Source: Hydrangea macrophylla (lineage: Eukaryota > Streptophyta > Magnoliopsida > Cornales > Hydrangeaceae). Taken from it: 64,000 nucleotides of DNA. The position numbers and the translations under genes were made by a program. Shown here piece by piece: positions 11,125 through 22,524 of this stretch (positions within the stretch are counted from its first letter, which is position 1; every line of letters begins with the position of its first letter). The notes under the pieces are model-generated. The model searched no databases and was not told where the DNA came from. It saw nothing but the letters and a program-made list of their open reading frames with translations. The DNA is taken from NCBI GenBank assembly GCA_033977485.1, contig CM066991.1:34903850-34967849 (forward strand), given 5' to 3'.

Positions 11125-12183
11125 ATGGCCCCCATTAGCTCTCAAATCCTCTTCCCATGGATGGATGCTCTCTCGGGCATTGATAGGCTAAATTTTGAGT
11201 GTTTCAGACTAAACGACCTCTTCTCTTTTCGACGAATGTTTTTGAACGAAAGCTTATTTTAAGCTGCGATTTAGTGTTGGGATCCCTCCTTTCATGTCTT
11301 TCGCTTCGGTTTTTATGAGGTCTGCCCTTTATTCGAAGAGTTCAGTGCCATACTTCATACCAATCCTTTTGTGGATCTGGTGGTTCCATCGATGTAGGCG
11401 GGCTATGTTAAAGATTTGGCTATCCTGCTCTATACATAAAGGAGTGCTACGAGCTCTTTTGTTCATAATGGATATATCGACTTTGAGTGTCTTTCCTCAG
11501 TTTATGCTCTCGTGGGAGATCCTTACGACTGCGGATATCAGATTATCCGATGCAGTGCACTATCGATTGCATGCTCTCTTACTTTCTCTACCAGTCATCA
11601 TCTGATATTCTCATACCCATCATTTGTGGTTTGTAAGAGATGAAAAGTGCCATCATGTTAGTTCTCGGCGAGTCCTTGATAAGCTTGGACGATGCTCACG
11701 CTGCTGGGGCTATGTTATCTGCGAGAGCCCCTTTTGTCTTACAGATTTAGCTCATGGAACGCCATGACCTATTTATGAATCCTTCATACCTCTAGGAGTT
11801 GCTTCCTTATGACCGCATGGAATTTTATCACTTATTCTATTCTGACAACTCTTGGCTTGATTTGCTCCAAGGCCTCTCTTTAGGCGACATTTGCTGGGCT
11901 TGTCGGACTTGGTCTTACCGCTCTGGCTTCCTGGGAGGCCTGGTATCTGGTTGCCCAGCCTGCATGCTACTACCTTCTACATTCTCAGTCGAGTGGTTCG
12001 TCAGTATGGACTTCTCCAAGACATTACTGGGGATATTGGTATTGACTTTACAAGGAGTTCGATCATGCGTTCCTCTATTGTAAAGGCTTTTGTCGAGGCT
12101 TGGCTTAACAGGGTAGTTGCTCCCTTTTGGAGGATTCCTACTTCGATCATACCTACTACTGAGTACCTCTTGCAGATTTAGAC
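11125..12183 (+). pseudogene. Antisense extra ORF of element B (Tat extra ORF, plant-mobile-domain-like)
   Basis: This frame runs opposite to gag-pol, between integrase and the 3' end of B. It opens with ATG at 11125 (MAPISSQILFPWMDAL) and reads 47 codons to TAA; the same frame then gives FGFYEVCPLFEEFSAIL from about 11302. Further in-frame stops and shifts follow. The last part (11891-12181, another frame) reads LPSLHATTFYILSRVVRQYG, then AFVEAWLNRVVAPFW and PTTEYL. These blocks match my memory of extra ORFs published for Tat elements, some of which relate to a domain otherwise found with DNA transposons. The function of such ORFs is not known. Here it is decayed. Confidence 0.6.
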
Positions 12184-12269
12184 CCTGGTTGAGAGATAGA
12201 CTCCATAGACATGTATAAAGCAAGATGGGACAAAGCTTTACTTTACAAATTTTTTGACTAATCCTGTTT

Positions 12270-13605
12270 ACTTAATAATGTATGGCCCGACCCAACTGGT
12301 CTTGAATTTTCCTCTGGGGTCGTAAACAGGCACTTTCAGTTATTTGAGGACCAAGTCACCCTCAACAAGCTTCCTTGGGTGGATCTTTTTGTTGAAAGCA
12401 CGAGCTATCCTCTTTTGGTACCCCCTGAGTATGGTTTATTGCAGCCAACCTTTTCTCATCAAGCAACATTAGTTCCTCATACCTTGCAGCCAACCTTTTC
12501 TCATCAAGCAACATTAGTTCCTCATACCTCCCCCGCATCCATTCCAACTCATTCACTTCACACTCCGACAAGACTCTCAAAGAAGGTATTTCTACTTCAA
12601 CTGGAAGAACGACTTCCATCCCGTAAACTAATGAGTACGGCGTAGCTCCCGTGGAAGTTCTTATAGAGGTGCGGTATCCCCATAATGCAAATGGTAACTT
12701 TTCGTGCCAATCTTTGTGTGTATCTATCATTTTCCCTAGGATTACTTTAACATTCTTATTCGCCACTTCTACTACTACATTCGTTTGTGGCCTGTAGGGA
12801 GAAGACTGATGGCAGGTGATCTTTTACTATTCTAGGAGTGGGATAACTTCTCCTTGGAAATGCCTACCATGATCCGAAATGAACTTATTTGGGACTCCAT
12901 ATCTACAAATTATGTACTTTTCTATGAAGTTCACCACATCCTTAGCCTTCAAAGTGGCGTATGATGCTGCCTCTACCCATTTGGTGAAATAATCAATTGC
13001 CACGATTATCTATCGGTGTCCATTGGATGCCTTTGGAACTATCTCACTGATGATATCAATGCCCCAAATAGAGAACGGCCACGGCATGGTCATGCTATAG
13101 AGCTGGGAAGGTGGAGTATGCATCAGATTTGCATAGATCTAACACTAGTGGCATCTTCTGACATACACACAACAGTCCTTGTATAAAGTGGTCCAGTAAT
13201 ACCCTTGCTGAATTATCTTCTGTGCAAGCATATGTCCATTCATGTGGGGTCCAAAGACTCCTTCGTGTATCTCCTCCATCATTGTCTTAGCCTCCCCTCC
13301 GTATAAACTTTCCAGATTGAACCCGGTATATGACTTCTTCCACAACTTATCTACATAGATCACAAATTGTGTGGAGAACCTTCGGATTGCCTTTCTATCC
13401 TTCTCTGAAGCTCTCTCAGGGTATTCTCTTTCTTTAATGAAATTCCAAACATCCACGTACCAAGGCAACTCACCTCCTTCTTCTATGATTGCGATCATCT
13501 CGATCGAAGGTTGGTTTATGATTTCTATGGATAACAGCATCATGGTGACTCCCAAAGGGATTTGTATCATTGAGGCCAAGGTTGCTAGGGAATCGGCCAA
13601 CTAGT
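12270..13605 (-). pseudogene. Element B integrase, broken, with internal 45-bp duplication
   Basis: Integrase inserts the element cDNA into the genome. The N-terminal zinc region is readable at 13145-13600 with the spacing HEGVFGPHMNGH followed by CCVYVRRC. The catalytic core between 12770 and 13140 is scrambled by stops and shifts. The C-terminal side (12362-12766) has KLPFALWGYRTSIRTSTGATP and SLVYGMEVVLPVE, standard for Ty3/gypsy integrases, then a tandem 15-residue duplication (YEELMLLDEKRLAAR twice). A GPY/F-type module (SWVGPYIIK) follows at about 12270-12335. No chromodomain is seen, as expected for Tat. Confidence 0.8.
12441..12530. repeat. 45-bp tandem duplication in the B integrase
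   Basis: 12441-12485 is repeated at 12486-12530 with one difference at the last base. The unit is 15 codons, so the frame is kept through both copies. Confidence 0.95.
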
Positions 13606-13609
13606 TCTC

Positions 13610-14110
13610 TTCATGGGGGAGGTAGTAGAATGATAACTTTTTGAATTGTACTTTCAGACTCTCTAGATAATCGTGGTAGGGTCTCAACTTTTTGTGTTTC
13701 ACCCTCTAATCACCTCGCACTTGAGATATAATCAAATTGGAATCTCCAAACACATCGATCTTCTCGATATTTAGGGCCAATGCCGCCTCTATTCTGATTA
13801 TGAAAGCTTTGTATTCGGCCGTGTTGTTGGTTGATTTATACTTAAGCTTGATGGCTAATGGGGTAGGTGTTCCATCAGGTGCCACGAGGATGATTCAAAC
13901 CCCATAGCCTAGTTGGTTGGCAGCTCCATCGAAATACATCTTCCACAGATCCTCTTTCAACTCCATTACCCCTTCGTCAGAAAACTTGAACTCCCCTTTA
14001 TCCTCAGATTCCATGGTAAGGTCGGCTAGGTATTCAGCAACGGCTCTTCCTTTAACAGATTTAAAAGTGAGATACCTGATATCGAATTTGGGCAGCATCA
14101 TGGTCTAACG
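13610..14110 (-). pseudogene. Element B second RNase H (archaeal type)
   Basis: After the ordinary RNase H comes a second domain of the archaeal RNase HI type, known as a later acquisition in Tat elements. The readable part (13895-14101) has the lead-in YLTFKSVKGRAVAEYLADL and the first catalytic aspartate in WKMYFDGAANQLGYGV. Shifted frames downstream show NNTAEY-like and VFGDSNLIISQ-like segments (about 13720-13830), the second and third catalytic blocks. Two or more frameshifts make it non-functional. The domain would help remove the RNA template or make the plus-strand primer during reverse transcription. Confidence 0.75.
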
Positions 14111-14111
14111 G

Positions 14112-14640
14112 AAAATTCTACTAGTCAGATAGGCTTTTTGAATAAATTTTTGAGTTGTCCCATTCGGGAGATTAGGACAATGGGAAAGGCCAACATGTAG
14201 TGCCTAAGATGATGGGTACACCAGACTAGGGCCCAACAAGTGTTTTCTATAGGTGAGTATTTTAGCTTGTATCCGATCATCCTCTTGCTCAAATAATAAA
14301 TGGCTTTTTCCACATGCCCCTCTTCCCTTTCTTGGACCAACACACACCCAATCAAATCCTCAAAAACAGAAAGGTACAGCAATAAAGGCCTACCGGGTGA
14401 GGATGGTGACAGGACAGGTGGATTTTGAAGGTAGGTTTTGATTTTATTGAAGGCTGTTGACACAGGGTCTCCCATTCGAACTTCTCTCCTTTTCTGAGTA
14501 ATTTAAACAATGGGTCCCAAGTCAGGGTGAGTTTTGAGATGAAATAGCTTATGAACTGTATTCTACCCAGTAAACCCCTCAGCTCTTTTTCACTCTTAGG
14601 CACTTACATTTCGACGATAGCTTTTATTTTGGTTGGGTCT
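14112..14640 (-). pseudogene. Element B ordinary RNase H
   Basis: Two overlapping minus-strand readings (14352-14603 and 14125-14475) carry the RT-RNase H connection (MPKSEKELRGLLGRIQFISYFI, FKLLRKGEKFEW) and the RNase H fold (AFNKIKTYLQNPPVL, LIGCVLVQE, AIYYLSKRMIG, WCTHHLRHYM). A frameshift near 14400-14470 separates them. The catalytic first aspartate, normally in LYLSVSDxAIG, is changed here (LYLSVFEDLIG). It follows RT directly and precedes the archaeal-type RNase H. Confidence 0.75.
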
Positions 14641-15290
14641 ACCTCTATTCCCCTTTGAGTGATAAGGAACACTAACAGCTTTCTGGTGGTAACCCCGAAG
14701 GTACACTTCTACGGGTTCAACCTCACTCTGAATTCCCTCAACCTCCTGAAGAATTTTCTTAACGCCTCTAAGTGACCTCTTCTTTCCTTAGATTTTACAA
14801 TCATATCGTCCACATATACCTCTACCTCCTTATGGATCATGTCGTGCAACAGCGTAGTAGCGACCCGCTGATTAGTTGTTCCTGCATTCTTAAGGCCAAA
14901 TGGCATTACCCTATAGCAATATGTCCCCCACGATGTGATGAACGTGGTTTTCTCCCAGTCTTCGAGTGCCATGAGGATTTGGTTATAACCTGAGAACCCA
15001 TCCATGAAAGACAGAAGTTCGTGCCCAGCGGTGTTATCAACGAGGACGTCGATATGCGATAAAGGAAATTTATCTTTAGGGCTTGCTTTGTTTAAGTCTC
15101 GAAAATCAACGCAAACCCTAACATAACCATCCTTTCTTGGAACCGGTACGATGTTGGCGATCCATTCTGGATACTCGGTGAACATCAAGAATCCGGCCCC
15201 TAGTTGCTTTTCAACTTCCTCTTTCACCTTAAGTGCCCATTTTGGCCTCATTCGCCTCAATTTTGTTTTATTGGTTTAAAGTTAGGAAAG
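14641..15290 (-). pseudogene. Element B reverse transcriptase
   Basis: Reverse transcriptase of the Ty3/gypsy type, copying element RNA into cDNA. The frame at 14709-15260 is open for 183 codons: VEKQLGAGFLMFTEYPEWIANIV, PVPRKDGYVRVCVDFRDLN, SFMDGFSGYNQI, WGTYCYRVMPFGLKNAG and the catalytic YVDDMIVKS (both aspartates kept), then ending at NP where a stop follows. The usual entry QxxRRMRPxxALxVKEEVxKQL is at the start. Both ends are damaged: the upstream frame is shifted at about 15265 and the thumb region (14641-14708) is disrupted. This is the best preserved domain in B. Confidence 0.85.
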
Positions 15291-15299
15291 AGGGGGATA

Positions 15300-15900
15300 T
15301 GATATTGGACTATCTTCGGATCAATGCCTAGCATATCACTATAAGACTATTCAAAAACATCTTTGAATTTATTTAATAGTTTGATCAATTCGTTGCTTTC
15401 TTCATTGCTATGCGTAGAGCAGATAAAGACATTTTGAGGATTATTTTCATTTCCTAGATTAATTTTTAGAGTGTCCTCAATGATTTTACATCTAGACTCT
15501 TTTTGTTTTTCAATTAACTTTTGCAATTCAATGGGTCTATCATGGTCATCACATTCATCACATTCATTAAGCGCCTTCGAGTAGGCAGAATTGGTCATGT
15601 TTACATTGATTTTCTTTGGAGCAATTACAACAGACATGGAAATTGAAAGATGCCTCATTTGGGCCATTATAGACTTTGGGTGTGGGGGATACTCGAAAAC
15701 CCACTCTTTCTTCCTTTTTCCTCCTAGATTGGTGATGAAGCACTCTTCTAGATCCCCTGTCTTGGTAATCTCTTCCATTTCTTCTTTCTCGGGTTTCCCA
15801 TGTCATTCTCCTCGTCTTACACCTCTTCTGCCAATCCCTCAGCATGTTCTTTTCCAACTTTGTCTTCCATGACCACTTCTTAGCCCATTTCCTTTGTCTT
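15300..15900 (-). pseudogene. Element B linker between G-patch and RT
   Basis: A hydrophilic segment read at 15347-15778, with EECFITNLGGKRKKEWVFEYPPHPKS, then NECDECDDHD and the end LLNKFKDVFE, the customary lead into Ty3/gypsy RT. The 15567-15857 overlap in another frame shows a frameshift close to 15780. Such linkers vary a lot among Tat elements. No enzymatic motif is present. Confidence 0.6.
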
Positions 15901-16005
15901 TGTGCTTTCCTCGCCTAACAGATTCTTCATGACCGAGCCGTCTAGCACACCAACCCAATCTTTTGTAGTAGCTGACTTCACGGGTACCTATAGATATGGA
16001 TCTTG

Positions 16006-16395
16006 CTACTTAGAGAATTCACGGGGGAAGAAGATCTCAAACCTTAGCTTCAGACAATTGTCTTTCTGATCTACCAATGGTTCTGGAAAGCCATAAAAGG
16101 GGAAATCCTCTCCCTCCTTCACAAAGTATCCATTGAGCATTTTCTGGTATGGGACCAACAGTGCGTCTGCTACCTTCTTCTTGTCTCTCAGATCCTTCTT
16201 TGATGGTTGATAACCCAGACCATGAGTATGAGTTTGAGTGGCGATCTTTGGAAATTCTAATAGACCTTGATGATTCTTACCCAATCCCACACCTGGGAAG
16301 AAACCCATCTTTTTCATGATACCAACTACCAATGGACTCGCGTGCTGATTGAAATATAGTGGCAGGAACTCTCTCGGCATCTCTTCCTCCAACAT
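16006..16395 (-). pseudogene. Element B G-patch domain
   Basis: A glycine-rich G-patch, normally a binding surface for RNA helicases or nucleic acid. The reading has MKKMGFFPGVGLGKNHQGL, then THGLGYQPSKKDLRDKKK, with the glycines at GxGLGKNxQG and GLGY positions. The frame is open for 129 codons. In Tat elements a G-patch commonly sits between protease and RT, which is its position here. An ATG is present at the start, but in the intact element the segment would be part of the polyprotein. It is flanked by stops. Confidence 0.75.
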
Positions 16396-16434
16396 GTTAA
16401 TGAACTCAAACCCTCCTAGGCCTGTCTCTTCTTC

Positions 16435-17010
16435 CTAGAATTGTACCTCCAAAAATAGCATGCTCGATGAAACTTCAGATGAATGAACCCAACTATCCCC
16501 GAGAATATCACAGACCTTGCTTTTCCAGATACACTTGACTTTTTTATGAACTGTAGATGGTATGGCACCCCGACTGTCTAGCCACGGCCTTCTAAGTAGT
16601 AAATTAAAAGAAGCAGGTATGTCGATGACCTGAAATTCGGCTTCCTTTTCCACAGGCCCAAAAGTGTGATGAAGGATAATTATTCCAATGATCGTCCTCT
16701 GAGTGTTGTCATACGCTCTCAGCTTTTGCTCAGATGGTATGAACGTTGATTCATCCAAACCCATGTGCTTAGTTGTTCAAAACGGACACACCTTTAGAGT
16801 AGACCCATTATCAACAAGATAGGTAGGCACAGTGTTCCCATGCATTCAATAGTGACGTATAGCAGTTTATTGTGAACGGGCCCTCCCGGAGGTAGGTCGT
16901 CTGATGAGAAGGCAATAGCTAGAGTTGGAATTCTAATGATCATTCCCACGAGGTCTCCTGGTGCCGTGTCGATAGAGACGTTAAATTCGTTCAAAGCATC
17001 CAGGACTGCT
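16435..17010 (-). pseudogene. Element B protease-like domain (DNGS type)
   Basis: Two readings (16794-16994 and 16435-16764), joined through a frameshift near 16800, give an aspartic protease of the Tat type: IDTAPGDLVGMI, then YLVDNGSTLKVCPF, then KLRAYDNTQRTIIGI and PASFNLLLRRPWL. The DNGS active site and the AYDNT motif are shared with element A at 290-800. A stop right after CPF is at a position that in related elements is usually L or Q. Not functional. Confidence 0.75.
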
Positions 17011-17093
17011 TGCTTGTAACATTAGGAATCAATTAATAAACCCCAGATGATGATGTTAGCCTGAGTTTTCTTCAATTATTTTAGGACCCTGTC

Positions 17094-17560
17094 TTACTCT
17101 GCCTCTTCATTCATTTTTCCCTTTCCCTTATCTAGATCCCTTCTCGGGTGATCTTCCTCTAGCTCGTGCGGCTTGAAATGTCTGCCTGACCGGGTCAAAT
17201 GATTGAATTCTTCTCTCATCCACAAATTGCCAGCTTTTGAAACTCTTTTTAAACTCTCATTTTTGGTTCCTGCCTCTTCATCACTCTTGTACCACAAATC
17301 ATCCTCTATTTGATCTACATTGCTAGTTTCCTGAACCCACCAATCCATCTGTTCTGCCATTTCCTCTTAACATATTACTGATTGTCTCTTCAAAGCACCC
17401 TCCAAAGTACAGATTGTCGAATCCTCTAGTAGTTGATAAGGCCTTCTTAGTATCCTAGCCTTAGTGATTAGCCTAGACGGATCGAAGATGGTTCCTTCTA
17501 TCCCCAAAAAATAGAGGCCTTACGGTGGTGGTACAGCATGGTGGTTTGGTAGTGGATTTC
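17094..17560 (-). pseudogene. Element B acidic linker between gag and protease
   Basis: Open at 17094-17360: DWWVQETSNVDQIEDDLW, then EFNHLTRSGRHFKPHELEE, then a charged tail. It corresponds to 905-1174 in element A with the conserved HLTxSGRxFKPxELE block. It is acidic and tryptophan-containing, of unknown role. The segment towards gag (17365-17560) is disrupted and I read no block in it. Confidence 0.55.
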
Positions 17561-17959
17561 TCATGACATTTGGAGCTCTGGCGGGCAGTTCTGATATTAC
17601 CTTGTTATCAATATGATCTTGGATTTTGTGCCTTAATATCATGCACTAATCCGTTGAGTGGCCCTTCAATTGGTAAAATTTGTAAAAGAGATCCCCTTGA
17701 AAACTTGGTGGAAGTGGACTCGATAGAGGTCGAGGTTCCAACTGACGGAGATGCCTTTTTGCTAATAGCTTATCAAGAGCGGTTGCCAGTGATACTCCCA
17801 GATCTGAGAATTTTCACAGTGGTTTGTCCCCCCTCTCCTTGGTGTTGTGTCAAATTTCCTCTCCAGTCCGTTCAGTGCGTTGACATCAGTGGGGCCGGAG
17901 TGACCCCCCGAATGTCCTCCATTGAACCCATAGTTCGGCCTTCTATACCAATTTAGCTG

Positions 17960-18870
17960 TTCCTCCTTCTTTACCAGTCCCTCTTGGATCCTATCTTCGA
18001 TTTGAGTCCCTACATCAAATACTTCAGTAAAAGTGTTGATTGACTAAAATCTCATTTTCTCTTGGTAAACAGGTTGGAGATTCTTCATCAGCATCCAGAT
18101 TTGTTCTTTTTCAGTAGGCCTCTGGAACATTTTAGCTGCCTTCCCTCTCCAACGGCTCAAGTACTCAGTGAAAGACTCCTTATTTCCCTGCCTAATAGTC
18201 TCCAAATCTCTAATAGTAACGTCTAGGTCTTGATTGTACTTGTATTGGGCTACAAATGACTTGACAACTTCCTCCCAGATTTGGGTCTTGCTCGGCTCTA
18301 ATGTAAGGTACCATGATAGCGCGGCTCCAGTTAATGTCTGCTGGAACCAGATAGCCATCATGGTTGTACTCAAACCACCTAGTTGAAAGGCACCTATACA
18401 CATTTGGATATGACTCTAAGGGTTTTCGGTTCCATTAAACTTGTTAAAGACTGGCATTTTGAATCCGACAGGCCGTACTTCACAAACACCACCATATAAA
18501 CCTTCTAGTTCTAGAAAATAAGTGTCAACTTCCTGGGCCTTACGCATTACCCTTTCCAGCTTATCTATCTTCTCGGTCAGTAGCCTTTCTTTCTCAACTT
18601 TCTCCCTTTCTCTGTTGCCCCGTAGCGCGTGAGTCCATTGTGCCTTCTGATCATCAAACCAATCTCCTTCCCCCCCAGAGGTGGGTCCATAACTGACGGA
18701 ATTACGGATGGTGATTGGCGATTCAGTGCTTCTATCATTCCCATCATACGGTTCATATTTTCGGCCTGTCGCCTCATTTGCTCTACTTGTTGTTCTACCA
18801 GCATTCTCAACTCCGCTACTTCCCTATTGTTCTTTTCCTCTGCCATTTCAGTGTCTTCTCTTCTCACTAG
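17960..18870 (-). pseudogene. Element B gag (Tat type), broken
   Basis: Gag builds the RNA-containing particle. The N-terminal segment (18577-18867) starts at MRREDTEMAEEKNN and forms a predicted coiled coil rich in E, Q and R (LRMLVEQQVEQMRRQAENMN). After a frameshift the core (18044-18403) reads MCIGAFQLGG, FQQTLTGAALSWYLTLEPSK, VAQYKYNQDLDVTIRDLE, NKESFTEYLSRWRGKAAKM and QIWMLMKNL, a textbook Tat gag core. A C-terminal FDVGTQIEDRIQEGLVKKEEQ follows near 17960-18030. No CCHC knuckle is readable. Stops and shifts show it is dead. Confidence 0.8.
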
Positions 18871-18899
18871 CCTTGCTGTGGGACCCCTAAACCAGGCTG

Positions 18900-20160
18900 T
18901 ATCTAAACTTGATGTTATTTTTGCCCCTACAAAAAGGTTTAACTTTCTCTTTTCAAAACTTTTATTCGTTTCCTTTTGTCACATATATATACTTTTTGTT
19001 TTGAAAGACCCTTGGTAAAGCAAAACCCTTTTTATGGACGGTTCATATGTCACACAGATGTAATGCATGTGTGTGTGTGTGTATGTGCCTAATCTATATG
19101 CCAAAGAAAAGGAAAATTATAATCCTAACACGTAACCACATAAGCACATAAAATCCTCACTTATGTCAAGTGTAGTAATTTCTCCTTTCATTGTGACCCT
19201 CACTACCCTTTCAAAGGTTGGGTATAAAAATTTTGAAATTCATTTGAAAGGCTTTTTCTTTAGAATGGTAGGAAAAGACAATAATTTTGAATCTTTTATT
19301 TGAAAATGAGGGTGCAAAGCATGATCGGGTTGAAATTTTGTTTTGGAATTCACTTGAAAAGCATTTATTCTAAAAACAGTTCCCCTAATTTTTGGGTTCT
19401 TCAAAGATGAGTATATGAGAACATATTTTGACAAAGGTTTTCTTGGAATTTTAATCAAAAAGTGAACTCAAAAGATTTTTCGAAAGGGTGATCGAAAACC
19501 TTGGGGAAAAGATAGTAAAATCTGTTTGCTTTCAAAGATGGATTTAAAACTCTTTGGGTAGGAGGATCACATGATCAAATTATCACCGTACTTTCCATGG
19601 ATTCGGATACAAACAAGGTCAATGATGCTTAGCTAAACATGATGTAAGAGATGCAATCTTATAATCAAAATCTAACGTATTCTTAAATGTCATGGGACAT
19701 GAAGAGGAATTGCTCGAAAGATATTAAGAGTTTATATGTCTCGTATTAAGTGAGCATCGTCATCATCTCAAGTAATCCTTTCCAAACATACAAAACTCCT
19801 TAGCACATAACTTTAATCAAGAATTGATTTCCCTAAGATTGAAAGATTCTATAGAAACTATCATGCAAAGGTTGGGTTTGGTCAAATAAGGGACCCTTGA
19901 CACACATCCGATAGGATGCTTCATATACCAAATCATGGTACGAGATCAAGGGTGATCACACAATCCCATGATGGCTTGACCAACCGGGTTACTCCGAGCC
20001 TCCAAGGTCATAGTTCCGTGCAATCGACTGGCGAGACATGCAAGTGAAATGCAATAGGCAAACAAAGATTAATTAACTTGATTAAAAGGATGTTTTTCAA
20101 GTCTAATCCTCAAGTGAACCCAAAATCAGAATTATGGTCTGCGAAATCAGAGATTCTGGG
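18900..20160 (-). other. Element B untranslated leader
   Basis: About 1.26 kb between PBS and gag, A/T-rich, no supported frame. It includes a short GT run at about 19068-19086 and many AAGATTTT/TTTGAAAA words. Its length and composition resemble the leader of element A (2745-4120). I see nothing else in it. Confidence 0.5.
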
Positions 20161-20164
20161 TTCG

Positions 20165-20182
20165 ATCACCAGCAGAGTTACA
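20165..20182 (-). other. Element B primer binding site
   Basis: The plus strand reads GGGTTCGATCACCAGCAGAG followed by TTACA, which is the 3' end of a tRNA (T-arm GTTCGATC and acceptor) with the final GCCA changed. On the element strand this gives TGTAACTCTGCTGGTGATCG, a mutated form of the TGGCGACTCTGCTGGGGA-type site common in Tat elements. Confidence 0.75.
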
Positions 20183-22404
20183 TAATTTTGGATATCGGTA
20201 TTTGGGCCCACAACTTTTTAATTTTAAAATATTTTCCAAATTTCATACCATGAGTCTCCACTTAATTTTAAAAGGAAGATTAAGAAACCATTTTAGAGCA
20301 AACTGATCTTTTAAGAAACCAGAGATTTTCTAGGTTCGGGGATTATGGAATGAGAGGGGAAGGAGCCCGTCGGACTAAAACACCCCCTCTCATCCTATCT
20401 TGCGATAGGCCTCTACTTAACATCCTTTTAATCGAATTAATAATCTAATCATGTCCTCAACTAATACATATGTATAAATATACATTACAAAAGCATGTCT
20501 CAAAGGGTGTAAGATTGCAAGTGATAAAATATCATTCAAAAACCACATAATTCAAGTAGCAAGCAATATGATATGCAAATAGGAAATGATAGAACTTACC
20601 TGGGATCCATGCTGTGAATATTAAACGTGCAATGCACACGAATAGAAATAAAACCTAAGAAAAGGTCTCTAATCACATATATTCACATAAGACAAGATCC
20701 TAATTCTAAGGTGTCGCCCATGAGGTCATAAAATCAATAAAATCAAGGAATTAAATAAACTAGAAAAGGGGTTGAGAAATTGTACCTCAAATGCACTACA
20801 AAACAAAGGTTAGTACACATGCTCCAAATATAATACCTAAGTCTTAAGCAATAATCTTAAAATTCTAGCCTAAATCTATCAAATATGGGAGAATAATAAC
20901 TATGAATTCCTCCGATGTAGTTAGGGAGACATCACTTCTATAGATGTGTAAGTCTTAAATAGGAGCTGATACAATGTCCACATAGGAATGAAGTAATCCC
21001 AACATGGTTACGAGGAATCCATGGTTAAGTTCTACTAAGTGTAATTTAAACCCTAACAAGAAAGGATGCATTTTAATTACAAGTATTAGGCTATATGCAT
21101 GAATGTACATGGATGCATGATTATGAACAAAAATAAGCCATAAGGTATTCATTGACTTGGACCACTTATACTCTGGATTTAAACTTAACTAATCATTATT
21201 AGTACACGGTTCAAGTCCTAAATCATGAGAAGACCATTGGGACCATTGTTCACAAGATATATCAAAAACTATTCCAGAATACTAAAATTTCAGCAAGCAG
21301 CCCGAACTTCAAGGAAATAAAAGGGATGCTTCTAATGGTTTGATGTCAGTGCTTCTTGGACACAAGAAACCTATATGAGTCTAGTTTCTAACCCAAAAAG
21401 AAAATCGAGGTTTGAACGATTAGATCTTCGAGAATTGGAAAAATACTAGACATCACTCAGGGAATTACAACTCTCCATCTAGAGTTTTTATATGATTTTC
21501 TAAAAATAGCAAACAAATCAAAAATGATTTGGTCTTTTTAGGGTAGCTTCCTAACACATTAACCTACTTAGAAAAATTAATTTTGGGTCAAGAGCGCTTG
21601 ATTAAGGTTCTAATTTGCTTATTTTAAAAGAGTGTTACTGTTCTGGAACTCTGGGCAGATTATGGTTATTCCACAAAAGCCTTTGCCAAACCACTCTAAA
21701 CATGGAACTTCCTTAAAACAAAACTTACACTGGTAGAACTTTGAGTTATAATCACTTTCCCGTTGGTTTCATTCAGTTCCAACGGTTCGATGTTTAACTA
21801 AAAATCTATGATCAAAAATAGATTGTGAACTCACTGCATCATTTATCAAATACAACTTTGTTAATTAATTTCATCCATGAGCCGTGGAATTTGGCTTGAG
21901 CCATACTACCTCTCCTACCATTTGAAAGACCCAGAGAAATAAGAAATCCCATGAGACCTAAACATAACAAACCTAAACCATAAAGATAGGTTTAGATTTA
22001 TTAATCAAGTTTACTAATATCAACTTCAATCTACTTGTAAATCATGAGCTTACAAAAGAATTAAAGGATTTCAAGTCTAAGGATTCAAGTAAGACATTGA
22101 ATGTCTTATGAATCTCAAAGATTAGAAGGAAGAAAAAAAGAAAATTCAAAGACTCTTAAGTATATTTGTGATTAGAATATAATTAACACCAATTAACTTA
22201 AAGTTTTACCTCCAAAATATCCTCAACTTTGTGATTTTGAAGAACTTCCAAAGACTAATCAAGCTTTCCACCCTCTTTAACTCTTCTAAAACTCACTTCT
22301 AATTGTGTTTAGAGAAGAAATTTTGAATATTTTAGGACTTGGAGAACTAATACAACCTCTAGATTCAAAGAAAAATTCCAACCCACTTAGAAGAGAATAT
22401 TCAT

Positions 22405-22417
22405 CCTATATTTATAG
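22405..22417 (-). promoter_or_regulatory. TATA box of the B LTR
   Basis: CTATAAATATAGG on the minus strand. It lies 540-550 bp from the LTR start and just downstream of the palindrome block, a reasonable place for the U3 promoter. Assignment is by motif and position. Confidence 0.5.
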
Positions 22418-22524
22418 ACAAATTTGAAGGGATATTTCAGTTATTTTAGAGTAGAAAACTCTAATTCGTACTGTCCTTTGGTGGTACAAAATGTGTTGTA
22501 TTACAGCTGGCTGTTACAAAAATA

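Noticed and set aside
11294..11605. 103-codon plus-strand reading MSFASVFMRS
   Set aside because: The true frame of the extra ORF (FGFYEVCPLFEEF) is a different one here; this is a shadow.
17570..17956. 128-codon plus-strand reading
   Set aside because: It is opposite to the gag C-terminus and linker of B and shows no domain; shadow.
20158..20182. tRNA-like sequence (T-arm and acceptor end)
   Set aside because: Only the 3' part of a tRNA is present and it abuts an LTR end in the right orientation; it is a primer binding site, not a tRNA gene.
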